Origin: a virus
DNA length: 36,906 nt
IMG/VR virus record: IMGVR_UViG_3300030019_000090
Location: 1-36,906 of that record
Reading direction: 5' to 3' (one strand)
Numbering within the stretch: position 1 is the first letter of the stretch; the number at the start of each line of letters is the position of its first letter. Below the pieces are notes generated by a model. The model was given only the letters and a program-made list of their open reading frames with translations, searched no databases and was not told the origin of the DNA. Shown piece after piece: positions 1-6,067 of the stretch. The translations under genes were made by a program, and so were the position numbers.

Positions 1-449
1 CGCTTCTGGTCGGCGCAGGAGGCATCGAACCCGATGAGGCGAATGACCTTCTCGCCGCGGGCCCACGTCGCGATCGCCGGCGCCCAGGCCTCGAGCCACT
101 TCTTCTGCGGCGTCGCCTTCCACTTCTGCGAGCACGATCCGAACCCGAACGCTTCCGACGGCAGCGTTCCATTGGTGAGACAGTTCTCCTCGAGCGTCGC
201 ATACGGGGGGTAGTGCTTGAAGTTCTGCGCCTGGTAGCGCACCACGGCGACGGTCGGGTAACCGTGCTTCTCGAGGTAGGCATTGATGATCGGCAGGAAG
301 GCATACGTCTCGTCCTTCTCGCCGCCCACATCGGCGAACAGGATCGCGTCGATCGGCAGGCCTTGCTGCACGCAGCCGACGATGACGGCGGTCGAGTCGA
401 CGCCCAGACCGTAGGCGAGGACGATCGGGCGGCGGGAGAGGTTGGTCAT
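1..449 (-). CDS. PAPS-reductase-like nucleotide alpha hydrolase, N-terminal part
   Basis: This is the first 149 codons of a leftward gene that runs off the window start. The ATG is at 449-447, with an AGGAG ribosome site at 461-457. Residues 14-19 (GLGVDS) form the ATP-pyrophosphatase PP-loop typical of PAPS reductase, ATP sulfurylase small subunit and DndC-type proteins. Cys90 and Cys106 (in FGSCSQKWK) match the positions where phage members of this family carry the first two of four cysteines. The other two lie in the piece at the far end of the window (36430-36906), so the ends appear to be halves of one protein of about 308 residues. Phage members are thought to act on adenylated or sulfur substrates, but the substrate here is unknown. 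I infer nucleotide or sulfur metabolism, or DNA modification, without proof. Confidence 0.85.
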   Translation of the reverse strand, partial: MTNLSRRPIVLAYGLGVDSTAVIVGCVQQGLPIDAILFADVGGEKDETYAFLPIINAYLEKHGYPTVAVVRYQAQNFKHYPPYATLEENCLTNGTLPSEAFGFGSCSQKWKATPQKKWLEAWAPAIATWARGEKVIRLIGFDASCADQK

Positions 450-484
450 TTGTGGGCTCCTGGTTGGTTCGCTTCCATGCCTCC

Positions 485-514
485 AATGTAAATGTTCCAC
501 GGGAAACCTGTCAA
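485..514 (-). promoter_or_regulatory. Leftward sigma70-type promoter for the PAPS-reductase-like gene
   Basis: Read on the minus strand, a perfect TTGACA -35 box (514-509) is followed after 18 bases by TACATT (490-485) as a -10 box. The start codon of the leftward gene is 36 bases further on. The -35 box lies in a 17-base segment (TGTCAAC to TTTCAAC on the plus strand, 509-525) that recurs with two mismatches at 36385-36401. Confidence 0.6.
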
Positions 515-536
515 CCACTTTCAACACGGTCGTGAG

Positions 537-553
537 GCCAGCCGACGAACGGT
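537..553. repeat. 17-bp promoter-upstream element, copy 1
   Basis: GCCAGCCGACGAACGGT is present here and, identically and in the same orientation, at 36402-36418. Here it ends 22 bases upstream of the leftward -35 box. In the other copy the distance is 11 bases. It also sits just upstream of the Cro-like gene, so it may be an operator or activator site acting on both directions. Confidence 0.75.
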
Positions 554-593
554 AGTTGCGCCTGTTGACGGATCCGGGTGTAAACTCGGGGCC

Positions 594-830
594 ATGAACG
601 TTGACGACCTGGTAGCTCACTACAAGAGCCAGTCGCGGGCCGCGCAGAAGCTAGGCCTGTCTCGGGCGACGGTGTCCATCTGGCGCCGGCGGGGGATCCC
701 GCTCGGCCAGCAGGCGCTGATTCAAATCGCCACTCGCGGCCGGCTGCGAGCGGATCGCAAAGGGGAGCATGAGCATGTCGAACCATCGGCGCCCGGCACC
801 GCACCTGACTTCGTCGAAGGACTGGCTTAG
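594..830 (+). CDS. Cro-like helix-turn-helix regulator
   Basis: This is a 78-residue protein. Residues 13-37 (beginning SQSRAAQKLGLSRATVSIW) match the helix-turn-helix of the Cro/YdaS family, with the usual alanine, glycine and valine positions. It is the first gene of the rightward arm and faces the leftward promoter across a short shared control region, which is the classic place for a Cro-type repressor. I chose ATG 594 rather than the in-frame ATG at 492 because the extra 34 residues would read through the promoter and operator region. There is no good ribosome site. A weak -10-like TAAACT at 581-586 would place the transcript start almost at the ATG, so a leaderless message is possible. 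Its likely targets are the repeated elements at 509-553 and 36385-36418, by inference only. Confidence 0.8.
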   Translation: MNVDDLVAHYKSQSRAAQKLGLSRATVSIWRRRGIPLGQQALIQIATRGRLRADRKGEHEHVEPSAPGTAPDFVEGLA

Positions 831-1314
831 CGCGGGCCATGCCGCACGCAAGCGGCGAGCACGGGCGAAGGTGCCAGTCCCTGCCGGGTCGATCACCCAG
901 GCCCCGGAATTGCCCCTTGCCGACGCCATCGCGCGGCTCGAGGCGCCTCCGGTCTACTCGGTCCAGCTTCCCTGGCCGCCGACGCTCAACCACAACACGC
1001 TGCCCAACGGCCGCGGCGGTCGGATCCTGACCGCGGAGCACAAGACCTTCCGGCGCGAGGTGTGGTACGCCTGCAACCAGGCCCGCGTGCCTGCCTTCGG
1101 CAATGCCCGGCTGATGGTGCAGATCCTCGCCTTCCCGCCCGATCGGCGCGCGCGTGACTTGGACAACCTGGTCAAGCCGGTGCTCGACGCATTGCAGAAG
1201 GCGGGCGTCTACGTCAACGACGCCCAGGTCGACGAGATCTCGATCAGCCGGCGCGAGCGGCGCGAGCAGGCGTGCGTGATCGTCGGCGTCTCATCGCTCG
1301 AGGCCGCGGCATGA
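769..1314 (+). CDS. rusA: RusA-family Holliday junction resolvase
   Basis: The 181-residue protein carries the RusA signature at residues 129-155 (RDLDNLVKPVLDAL then VYVNDAQVD). The acidic and lysine residues expected for metal binding and cleavage are all present: D130, D132, K136, D140 and D151. RusA cuts four-way DNA junctions, so this enzyme would resolve recombination or replication intermediates before packaging. It is longer than classical RusA (about 120 residues) because of roughly 60 N-terminal residues that are basic and proline-rich. The ATG at 769 follows an AAGGGGA ribosome site and overlaps the end of the Cro-like gene by 62 bases. ATG 775 is an alternative start. Confidence 0.88.
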   Translation: MSMSNHRRPAPHLTSSKDWLSAGHAARKRRARAKVPVPAGSITQAPELPLADAIARLEAPPVYSVQLPWPPTLNHNTLPNGRGGRILTAEHKTFRREVWYACNQARVPAFGNARLMVQILAFPPDRRARDLDNLVKPVLDALQKAGVYVNDAQVDEISISRRERREQACVIVGVSSLEAAA

Positions 1315-1517
1315 TCCTCGCCGACTGCCGCAAGGGCGATCACGTCATCACGCCATCGGGGCGCACCGCGAAGATCTGCCGCGTGCACCGCGGGCGCGTC
1401 GACCTGCTCTACATCGACGGCCCGGCCGACGATCGCGTCACGCTGCAGCCGAAGTTCCTGCGTCCCTGGGATCCGTTCGTCGCCCACCGCGGCCGCCGTC
1501 CCTTGCTCGTCATCTGA
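1311..1517 (+). CDS. Small hypothetical protein (68 aa)
   Basis: The start codon overlaps the rusA stop (ATGA), which implies translational coupling. The ATG at 1311 is preferred over an in-frame ATG at 1272, which would lie deep within rusA. The protein is basic with short beta-strand-like stretches (KGDHVITPSGRTAKICRV, then VDLLYIDGP), resembling a small SH3-like barrel. I do not recognise the family. Given its place between a resolvase and a replication gene, a role in DNA metabolism or regulation is possible. Confidence 0.65.
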   Translation: MILADCRKGDHVITPSGRTAKICRVHRGRVDLLYIDGPADDRVTLQPKFLRPWDPFVAHRGRRPLLVI

Positions 1518-1523
1518 GGCATC

Positions 1524-1640
1524 ATGCAGACGCAACGCGGTGCGTTCACCTGGCGCTCGGTGCTGTGGATCCTCTCCCCCTACGCCGTCGCGGCGCTGCT
1601 TTACTCACTCATCCGGCTCATCCTATGGCTCCTGCGCTGA
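1524..1640 (+). CDS. Tiny membrane protein (38 aa)
   Basis: This short frame encodes 38 residues. Residues 12-37 (SVLWILSPYAVAALLYSLIR and following) form one long hydrophobic segment flanked by basic residues. It starts 7 bases after the previous stop and overlaps the next gene's likely start, so it fits the operon without a gap. No clear ribosome site is visible, but coupling to the upstream gene is possible. Function is unknown. Confidence 0.45.
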   Translation: MQTQRGAFTWRSVLWILSPYAVAALLYSLIRLILWLLR

Positions 1641-2467
1641 CTGCTCGCATGTCGAATCTGTCCGTCGTCTCCTCCGAACCAATGCCCGCGCCACCGTATC
1701 CGGCCGACACCCGCGCCGGCAACTACGGATTGCGCCTCGATGTCGGGCGCATCCGCCAGTCGACGACGTTCATGCTCGCCGATCGGCCGGAGTCCCCGCC
1801 TGAGCTCCGCGCCTGGTTGGTGTTCCTGTGGACGCTCGCCTGGGAGCAGATCCCGATCGCGACCCTGCCCGACAACGACGAGCTCATCGCCGCCATCCTG
1901 CGCATGCCCAAGGCCTACCTCGACCTGCACCGCGGGACGCTGATGCGGGGCTGGAAACGCCACTCCGACGGCCGTCTGTACCACGACTTTCTGACCGGTC
2001 TGGTGCTGTCGATGTTGCGCGAGCGTTCACGCTTCAAGCGGCATCGCGACCAAACAGCCCCCTTGCAACCTGCTGAAAATAAAGCGCGCAACGTAGCGCC
2101 TCTGTTACCGCTACGCGCTGAGGTTGAGGTTAAGGTTGAGGGTAAAGATAAGCATACGTACGTAGAAGGGGAGTCTGAGGGGAAGACTCGGCAGGCCGCC
2201 TTGCTCCCGGATCCGCAGATCGCGAACAAGCGCGCCGCGGCCAAGGCCCTCAAGGGCACACGCCTCGAGCCCGATGCACCCCTGCCCGAACCGTGGCGCG
2301 ACTGGGCGTGCGAAGTTGCCGGCATCACCCCGCAACGCGCGGTGCAGATCTGGGTCGAGTTCCGCAACTATTGGTCCGACCTGTCAGGCGACCGCGGGAT
2401 CAAGCTGCGATGGTTCCAGACCTGGCAGAACAACATCCTCAAACGCATGGAACAAGGGAGACTCTGA
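1625..2467 (+). CDS. Replication initiator-like protein (DUF1376/DnaT-like architecture)
   Basis: The protein is 280 residues. An N-terminal region (about 20-140) begins PAPPYPADTRAGNYG and continues PELRAWLVFLWTLAWEQIP then LPDNDELIAAILRMP. This matches the winged-helix-like domain of phage replication proteins related to YdaU/DUF1376. A charged linker (about 145-190, rich in E, V and K) follows. The C-terminal region has FRNYWSDLSGDRGIKLRWFQ and then TWQNNIL, as in DnaT or phage helicase-loader C termini. It probably recruits the host replisome to the phage origin. No ribosome site marks the start. ATG 1625 overlaps the preceding 38-aa gene, and 1649 and 1682 are alternatives. The DNA encoding the linker is repeat-rich and may be the origin itself. 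Confidence 0.7.
   Translation: MAPALTARMSNLSVVSSEPMPAPPYPADTRAGNYGLRLDVGRIRQSTTFMLADRPESPPELRAWLVFLWTLAWEQIPIATLPDNDELIAAILRMPKAYLDLHRGTLMRGWKRHSDGRLYHDFLTGLVLSMLRERSRFKRHRDQTAPLQPAENKARNVAPLLPLRAEVEVKVEGKDKHTYVEGESEGKTRQAALLPDPQIANKRAAAKALKGTRLEPDAPLPEPWRDWACEVAGITPQRAVQIWVEFRNYWSDLSGDRGIKLRWFQTWQNNILKRMEQGRL
2093..2164. other. Candidate replication origin inside the initiator gene
   Basis: This stretch lies in the linker-coding part of the replication gene and is less GC-rich than its surroundings. It holds an inverted repeat (CGTAGCG at 2092-2098, CGCTACG at 2109-2115). Five hexamers follow in tandem at 2120-2149 (GAGGTT, GAGGTT, AAGGTT, GAGGGT, AAAGAT). A 10-bp palindrome, TACGTACGTA, closes it at 2155-2164. 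In lambda the origin iterons also lie in the linker region of the initiator gene. The assignment here is by analogy. Confidence 0.4.
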
Positions 2468-2817
2468 TGCGCGACTGCCCACGTTGCAACGCCCCCGTCG
2501 ACGGCGACAACTGCACCCTCTGCGGATGGCATGAGCCAGGCGTCGAAACCAAGGCCGACCTCGAGCGCCATCTCTGCCACTCCACCGACGGCCAGGGCAA
2601 TCGCTGCCGTGCTCCCGGTGCCCTCGCTGACTCGACGCTCGGCTCCGATCAATGGTGGTGCCACCGTCACTTCCCGCCGTTCCGTGCGCGCAACTTCAAC
2701 CGCACCGCACCCCCCACCGGATGGCGCAAGCCGCTGCATGCACGCCGCGCAGCCGACCTCCTCGAGGACGCAGCCGAACGACTGGCGATACAGCAGGAGG
2801 GGAGCGCGAGCGCGTAA
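2467..2817 (+). CDS. Zinc-ribbon-like protein (116 aa)
   Basis: The first residues contain CPRCNAPVDGDNCTLCGW, two CxxC pairs typical of a zinc ribbon. Further cysteines and histidines follow (HLCHS, NRCRA, WWCHRHF), so a second metal site is possible. The ATG overlaps the previous stop (TGATG) and has an AAGGGAGA ribosome site. The C-terminal third is a charged helix. Position after the replication gene suggests an accessory DNA or RNA role, and the family is not recognised. Confidence 0.72.
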   Translation: MRDCPRCNAPVDGDNCTLCGWHEPGVETKADLERHLCHSTDGQGNRCRAPGALADSTLGSDQWWCHRHFPPFRARNFNRTAPPTGWRKPLHARRAADLLEDAAERLAIQQEGSASA

Positions 2818-2838
2818 CGCCATCGCCCCCGCTCGCGC

Positions 2839-2868
2839 TTGACCGCGCCGTCAACGTGGGTGCACACT
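2839..2868 (+). promoter_or_regulatory. Weak candidate promoter before the packaging genes
   Basis: TTGACC (2839-2844) and CACACT (2863-2868) are 18 bases apart in the 109-base gap before the gene at 2927. TTGAC and GTCAA at 2839-2854 also form a small inverted repeat. A tandem ACGTTC pair lies downstream at 2892-2903. The match to consensus is poor, so this is only a candidate. Confidence 0.25.
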
Positions 2869-2926
2869 CGCGACCGTGCGCTTCGACCTACACGTTCACG
2901 TTCACATCAACCTGGGAGCACCCACG

Positions 2927-3160
2927 ATGTCAGCACTCACCGATCTCGTTGACGCCATCAAGGCCGACACGGCAACCGAACACCAAGCAGTCACGGCGGC
3001 CATTGCTGCCCTCCAGGACGCGACGGCGAAGTTGGCCGCGGCGATCGCGGCACTCGGCGACGAACCGGCGGCCGTTGCCGCGCTGACGGACGTCAAGGCG
3101 GCGATCGAGGCCGACACGGCAGCTTTGCAGGCAGCGATCGCACCTGCGCCTGCGCCCTGA
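2927..3160 (+). CDS. Small alanine-rich helical protein (77 aa)
   Basis: The protein is almost entirely helix-forming: alanine, aspartate and threonine in heptad-like order, with a proline-alanine tail (APAPAP). It looks like a short coiled coil. ATG 2927 is preferred over the in-frame ATG at 2876 because GGGAG lies 9-14 bases upstream and the longer N terminus (HVHVHINL) looks non-coding. It opens the gene block leading to the terminase. Function is unknown, and a virion or packaging accessory role is only a guess. Confidence 0.6.
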   Translation: MSALTDLVDAIKADTATEHQAVTAAIAALQDATAKLAAAIAALGDEPAAVAALTDVKAAIEADTAALQAAIAPAPAP

Positions 3161-3162
3161 CC

Positions 3163-3399
3163 ATGCCGCTCGACAAGTCGGGATCGAAGGCCGCCGTCGG
3201 GCTGAACATCGCGACGGAGATGGCAGCGGGCAAGCCGCAGAAGCAGGCCGTTGCCATCGCACTCAACACGCAGCGTGCAGCCGGTGGTGGAAGGCCGGCG
3301 CACGCGTCGACGAGCATGAGCTCGCACAAGCCGGCGCTGCCGCTCGATCACGGAACCAGGCCGCACGTCAGCAAGGCGCGCGACCCCTACGACCGATGA
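3163..3399 (+). CDS. Small basic phage protein with KSGSKAAVGLNIATEM motif
   Basis: The 78-residue protein begins MPLDKSGSKAAVGLNIATEM, followed by AGKPQKQAVAIAL. This pattern is common in a family of small proteins of tailed phages and prophages found near terminase genes. Its biochemical function is not established. It starts 2 bases after the preceding stop. The C terminus is basic and disordered-looking, ending RDPYDR. Confidence 0.7.
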   Translation: MPLDKSGSKAAVGLNIATEMAAGKPQKQAVAIALNTQRAAGGGRPAHASTSMSSHKPALPLDHGTRPHVSKARDPYDR

Positions 3400-3782
3400 G
3401 CAACGAGCTCGAGCACCAGCAGGACGCGACCACGCACGCCGTCGCCGCGGAGCACGCGAAGAAGGAGCGCGTCGACATGGACGTCGCCGTCGCGTTCCAC
3501 CCGGCCGGCGCCCGCGGCGGGCATCCGACCTCGCCGTCGTTCACGCTCACGATCCCGGTGCGCCAGGCGCGCGTGATCATGGATCACGACTCGATCAAGA
3601 CCGCGACCGTCGCGACCCTGGTGAAGTTCGCCCGCGACGCGTGGAACCAGGCCGTCGGCTCCGACTGCGACGAAGGCACCGCGCAAGCGATCGCGAAGGC
3701 CTGGCTCGAGCAGATGGCGCGGCCGTCGCTGATCCTGCCCGGCGACGAAGGCTATCCGCTCGGAGCGGCGCGGCTGCAATGA
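3396..3782 (+). CDS. Hypothetical protein (128 aa)
   Basis: The start overlaps the previous stop (ATGA). The first 30 residues are charged and helix-like. A middle segment (SFTLTIPVRQARVIMDHDS) looks like a beta strand, and the C-terminal half is helical. I recognise no family. Its place directly before the small terminase gene, with a 4-base overlap, suggests co-expression with the packaging machinery. Confidence 0.65.
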   Translation: MSNELEHQQDATTHAVAAEHAKKERVDMDVAVAFHPAGARGGHPTSPSFTLTIPVRQARVIMDHDSIKTATVATLVKFARDAWNQAVGSDCDEGTAQAIAKAWLEQMARPSLILPGDEGYPLGAARLQ

Positions 3783-4243
3783 CGCCTGAGCAGTTCGACG
3801 CGATCCTCGAGGACGTCCGCAGCGGCACCGCGGTCCGGCGCGCCATCGCGAAGCAACCGATCAGCCCGAACGACTTCTACAAGCTCTGCGATCGCGACCT
3901 CGAGGCGCGTGACCGCTACCGCCTGGCGCGCGACGCGATGCAGGATGCCATCTTCGACGAGATGCTCGAGATCTCCGACACGGTCGAGATCGGCGAGATC
4001 GTGACGACGACTGAAGTTCCGGGCAAGGATGGCAAGATGACGAAGCAGACCAAGCGCGAGACGCGCGACCTGGTCGAGCGGGCCAAGGTGAAGTTGGAAA
4101 CGCGGCGATGGTTCCTGAAGGTCACGGCGCCGCAGAAGTACGGTGACAAGCTCGATGTCGACCAACGCGTCGAGCACGTCATGGCGAAGGAAATCGAAGA
4201 GCGGCTGAACGATGGGCGCAAGCGACTCGCACTCGTCAAGTGA
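3779..4243 (+). CDS. Terminase small subunit
   Basis: The protein is 154 residues. The N-terminal half is helical with an HTH-like region (GTAVRRAIAKQPISPNDFYK). The central region carries EMLEISDTVE, a family hallmark of small terminases of the ubiquitous phage type. The C-terminal half has RAKVKLETRRWFLKVTAPQKYGDK, also characteristic. It would recognise phage DNA and hand it to the large subunit. ATG 3779 overlaps the preceding stop. The gene overlaps the large-subunit gene by 32 bases. I did not identify a pac or cos site. Confidence 0.87.
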   Translation: MTPEQFDAILEDVRSGTAVRRAIAKQPISPNDFYKLCDRDLEARDRYRLARDAMQDAIFDEMLEISDTVEIGEIVTTTEVPGKDGKMTKQTKRETRDLVERAKVKLETRRWFLKVTAPQKYGDKLDVDQRVEHVMAKEIEERLNDGRKRLALVK

Positions 4244-5714
4244 GCTCCTGCTCGCGGACGCGATCGCGGACTGCTACGCGGATCCGTACCGGTTCGTCAT
4301 GCTCGCCTTCGCCTGGGGCAAGGGCGACCTCGAGCGTTGGCCGGACGGGCCCGACGACTGGCAGCGCCAAGTGCTCGAGGACATCGGTGCCGGCGTGCTC
4401 ACCATCGACGAAGCGATGCGCAGCGCGAACGAGCATGACGCGATCCGGCTCGCGACTGCATCGGGTCACGGCATCGGCAAGAGCGCGCTTGTCGCGTGGT
4501 TGATCCTCTGGTCGATGTCTACGCGGCCGCATGTGAACGGCGTTGTCACCGCGAACACGACGAAGCAACTCGAGACGAAGACCTGGCGCGAGCTCGCGGT
4601 GTGGTGGAAGCGTGCGATCAACGCGCATTGGTTCAACTGGACCGCGACCAAGTTCTACCACATCGATAACACGGAGACGTGGTTCTTCGCCGCGGTGCCG
4701 TGGACGGAGCAGAACACGGAGGCCTTCGCCGGGCAGCATGCGGCGCACGTCGTGATCATCTTCGACGAGGCCTCCGGCATTCCCGACGTGATCTGGGAAG
4801 TGGCCGAAGGCGGGCAGACAACGGGCGAGGTGATCTGGGCGGTGTTCGGCAATCCGACGCGGCCGACCGGCAGGTTCCGCGAATGCTTCGGCCGGCTGCG
4901 CCATCGCTGGCAGACCAGGCAGATCGATTCGCGCGACTGCAAGATGGCGAACAAGAAGCAATGCGCGCAATGGGTCGAGGACTTCGGCGAGGACTCCGAC
5001 TTCGTTCGCGTTCGCGTGCGCGGTGTGTTCCCTCGGGCCGGCGCGAAGCAGTTCATCGACGACGAGACGATCGAACAGGCCCAGGCGCGTGACGTCGCCG
5101 ACGACATGGGCGCGCCGCTGTTGATGGGTGTGGACGTCGCGCGGTTCGGCGAGGATCAATCGATCATCCGCTTCCGCCGCGGCCGCGACGCGCGCTCGAT
5201 CAAGCCGAAGAAGTACCGCAACGTCGACACGATGGACCTCGCCAGCTACGTCTGCGAGGCGATCGACACGCACGATCCGGACCTGGTGTTCATCGATGGC
5301 AACGGTGTCGGCGGCGGCGTCGTCGACCGCGTGAAGGCACTCCTCGGCAAGGATCGCGCGAAGATGGTGATCGAGGTGCAGAACGGAGCTCGAGCGCAGA
5401 ACCAGTCCGACTTCTTGAACAAGCGCGCGGAGTGCTGGTCGCGGATGAAGGACTGGTTGCCGGGCGCCTCGATCGATCGGGACGCGGATCTGCGCGATGA
5501 CCTGGTCGGGCCGGAGTACGGGTACGACCTGCACAACCGGCTGAAGCTCGAGAGCAAAGAGTCGATGTCGGCGCGGGGGCTGCACTCACCAGACGACGCT
5601 GACGCGCTCGCGCTGACGTTTGCAGTCAACGCGCCGCGTCGCGACAAGGAAAAGAAGACGCAGCAGAAGCAGCATGGCGGCACGCGCTTGTCGCCTGGCG
5701 CGTGGATGACGTGA
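4212..5714 (+). CDS. Terminase large subunit
   Basis: This 500-residue protein is the packaging motor and nuclease. The ATPase part has a Walker A-like SGHGIGKS at residues 84-91 and a Walker B VVIIFDEA at 180-187. The RNase H-like nuclease part shows the three expected acidic sites: GVDVARFGED at 306-315, VFIDGNGVGGG at 359-369, and DDADALAL near residue 460. The length is normal for the family. It starts within the small-subunit gene and is followed by small and portal genes, as in P22-type packaging modules. A headful mechanism is likely given the circular gene closure, but this is inferred. Confidence 0.95.
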   Translation: MGASDSHSSSELLLADAIADCYADPYRFVMLAFAWGKGDLERWPDGPDDWQRQVLEDIGAGVLTIDEAMRSANEHDAIRLATASGHGIGKSALVAWLILWSMSTRPHVNGVVTANTTKQLETKTWRELAVWWKRAINAHWFNWTATKFYHIDNTETWFFAAVPWTEQNTEAFAGQHAAHVVIIFDEASGIPDVIWEVAEGGQTTGEVIWAVFGNPTRPTGRFRECFGRLRHRWQTRQIDSRDCKMANKKQCAQWVEDFGEDSDFVRVRVRGVFPRAGAKQFIDDETIEQAQARDVADDMGAPLLMGVDVARFGEDQSIIRFRRGRDARSIKPKKYRNVDTMDLASYVCEAIDTHDPDLVFIDGNGVGGGVVDRVKALLGKDRAKMVIEVQNGARAQNQSDFLNKRAECWSRMKDWLPGASIDRDADLRDDLVGPEYGYDLHNRLKLESKESMSARGLHSPDDADALALTFAVNAPRRDKEKKTQQKQHGGTRLSPGAWMT

Positions 5715-5755
5715 TCGGCGTCCCGCATTCGATGTTCATGGCTCGAGGAGGCAGC

Positions 5756-6067
5756 ATGGAATTCCCGAAGATGATGTACCGATCGATCAAGCGGGCGGAG
5801 GCCTGGGTGATCGAGCATGTGATGGCGCTGCACCCGGAGCATGAGGCGGCGATGTCCGACCGCGGCTTTGGCACGATCGCCGATGCCCGGACCGGCGTGC
5901 CGGAAGGCGTCGCGCCGACGCACGCAGCGGTGCAGGTTCCAGACATCATGGCGACGGAAGCCGCGCCGAAGCAGGAGCCGCCGGCGAGCACCAAGGCGCA
6001 CGGTGACGCGGACGCCCAGGTCATCCAGGACGAGAAGGACGCGCAAACGCGCAGCGATGCCGCCTGA
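5756..6067 (+). CDS. Hypothetical protein between terminase and portal (103 aa)
   Basis: ATG 5756 has a strong GAGGAGG ribosome site 4 bases upstream, which makes it preferable to the in-frame ATGs at 5702, 5732 and 5738. The N-terminal half is helical (MYRSIKRAEAWVIEHVMALH). The C-terminal half is rich in proline, alanine and charged residues and looks disordered. It overlaps the portal start by 11 bases. No family recognised, and a head or packaging accessory role is possible from position. Confidence 0.68.
   Translation: MEFPKMMYRSIKRAEAWVIEHVMALHPEHEAAMSDRGFGTIADARTGVPEGVAPTHAAVQVPDIMATEAAPKQEPPASTKAHGDADAQVIQDEKDAQTRSDAA

Noticed and set aside
492-593. An N-terminal extension of the Cro-like protein to ATG 492
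   Set aside because: The extra 34 codons would cover the leftward promoter and the 17-bp element, and the added residues resemble no HTH protein.
4236-5585. A 449-codon leftward frame across the large terminase gene
   Set aside because: The rightward frame carries all terminase motifs. The leftward frame has none and is rich in arginine and valine as in other shadows.
5841-6056. A longer portal beginning at 5841
   Set aside because: The added 72 residues are a string of arginine, proline and threonine, and lie in another frame over the 103-residue gene. ATG 6057 fits better.
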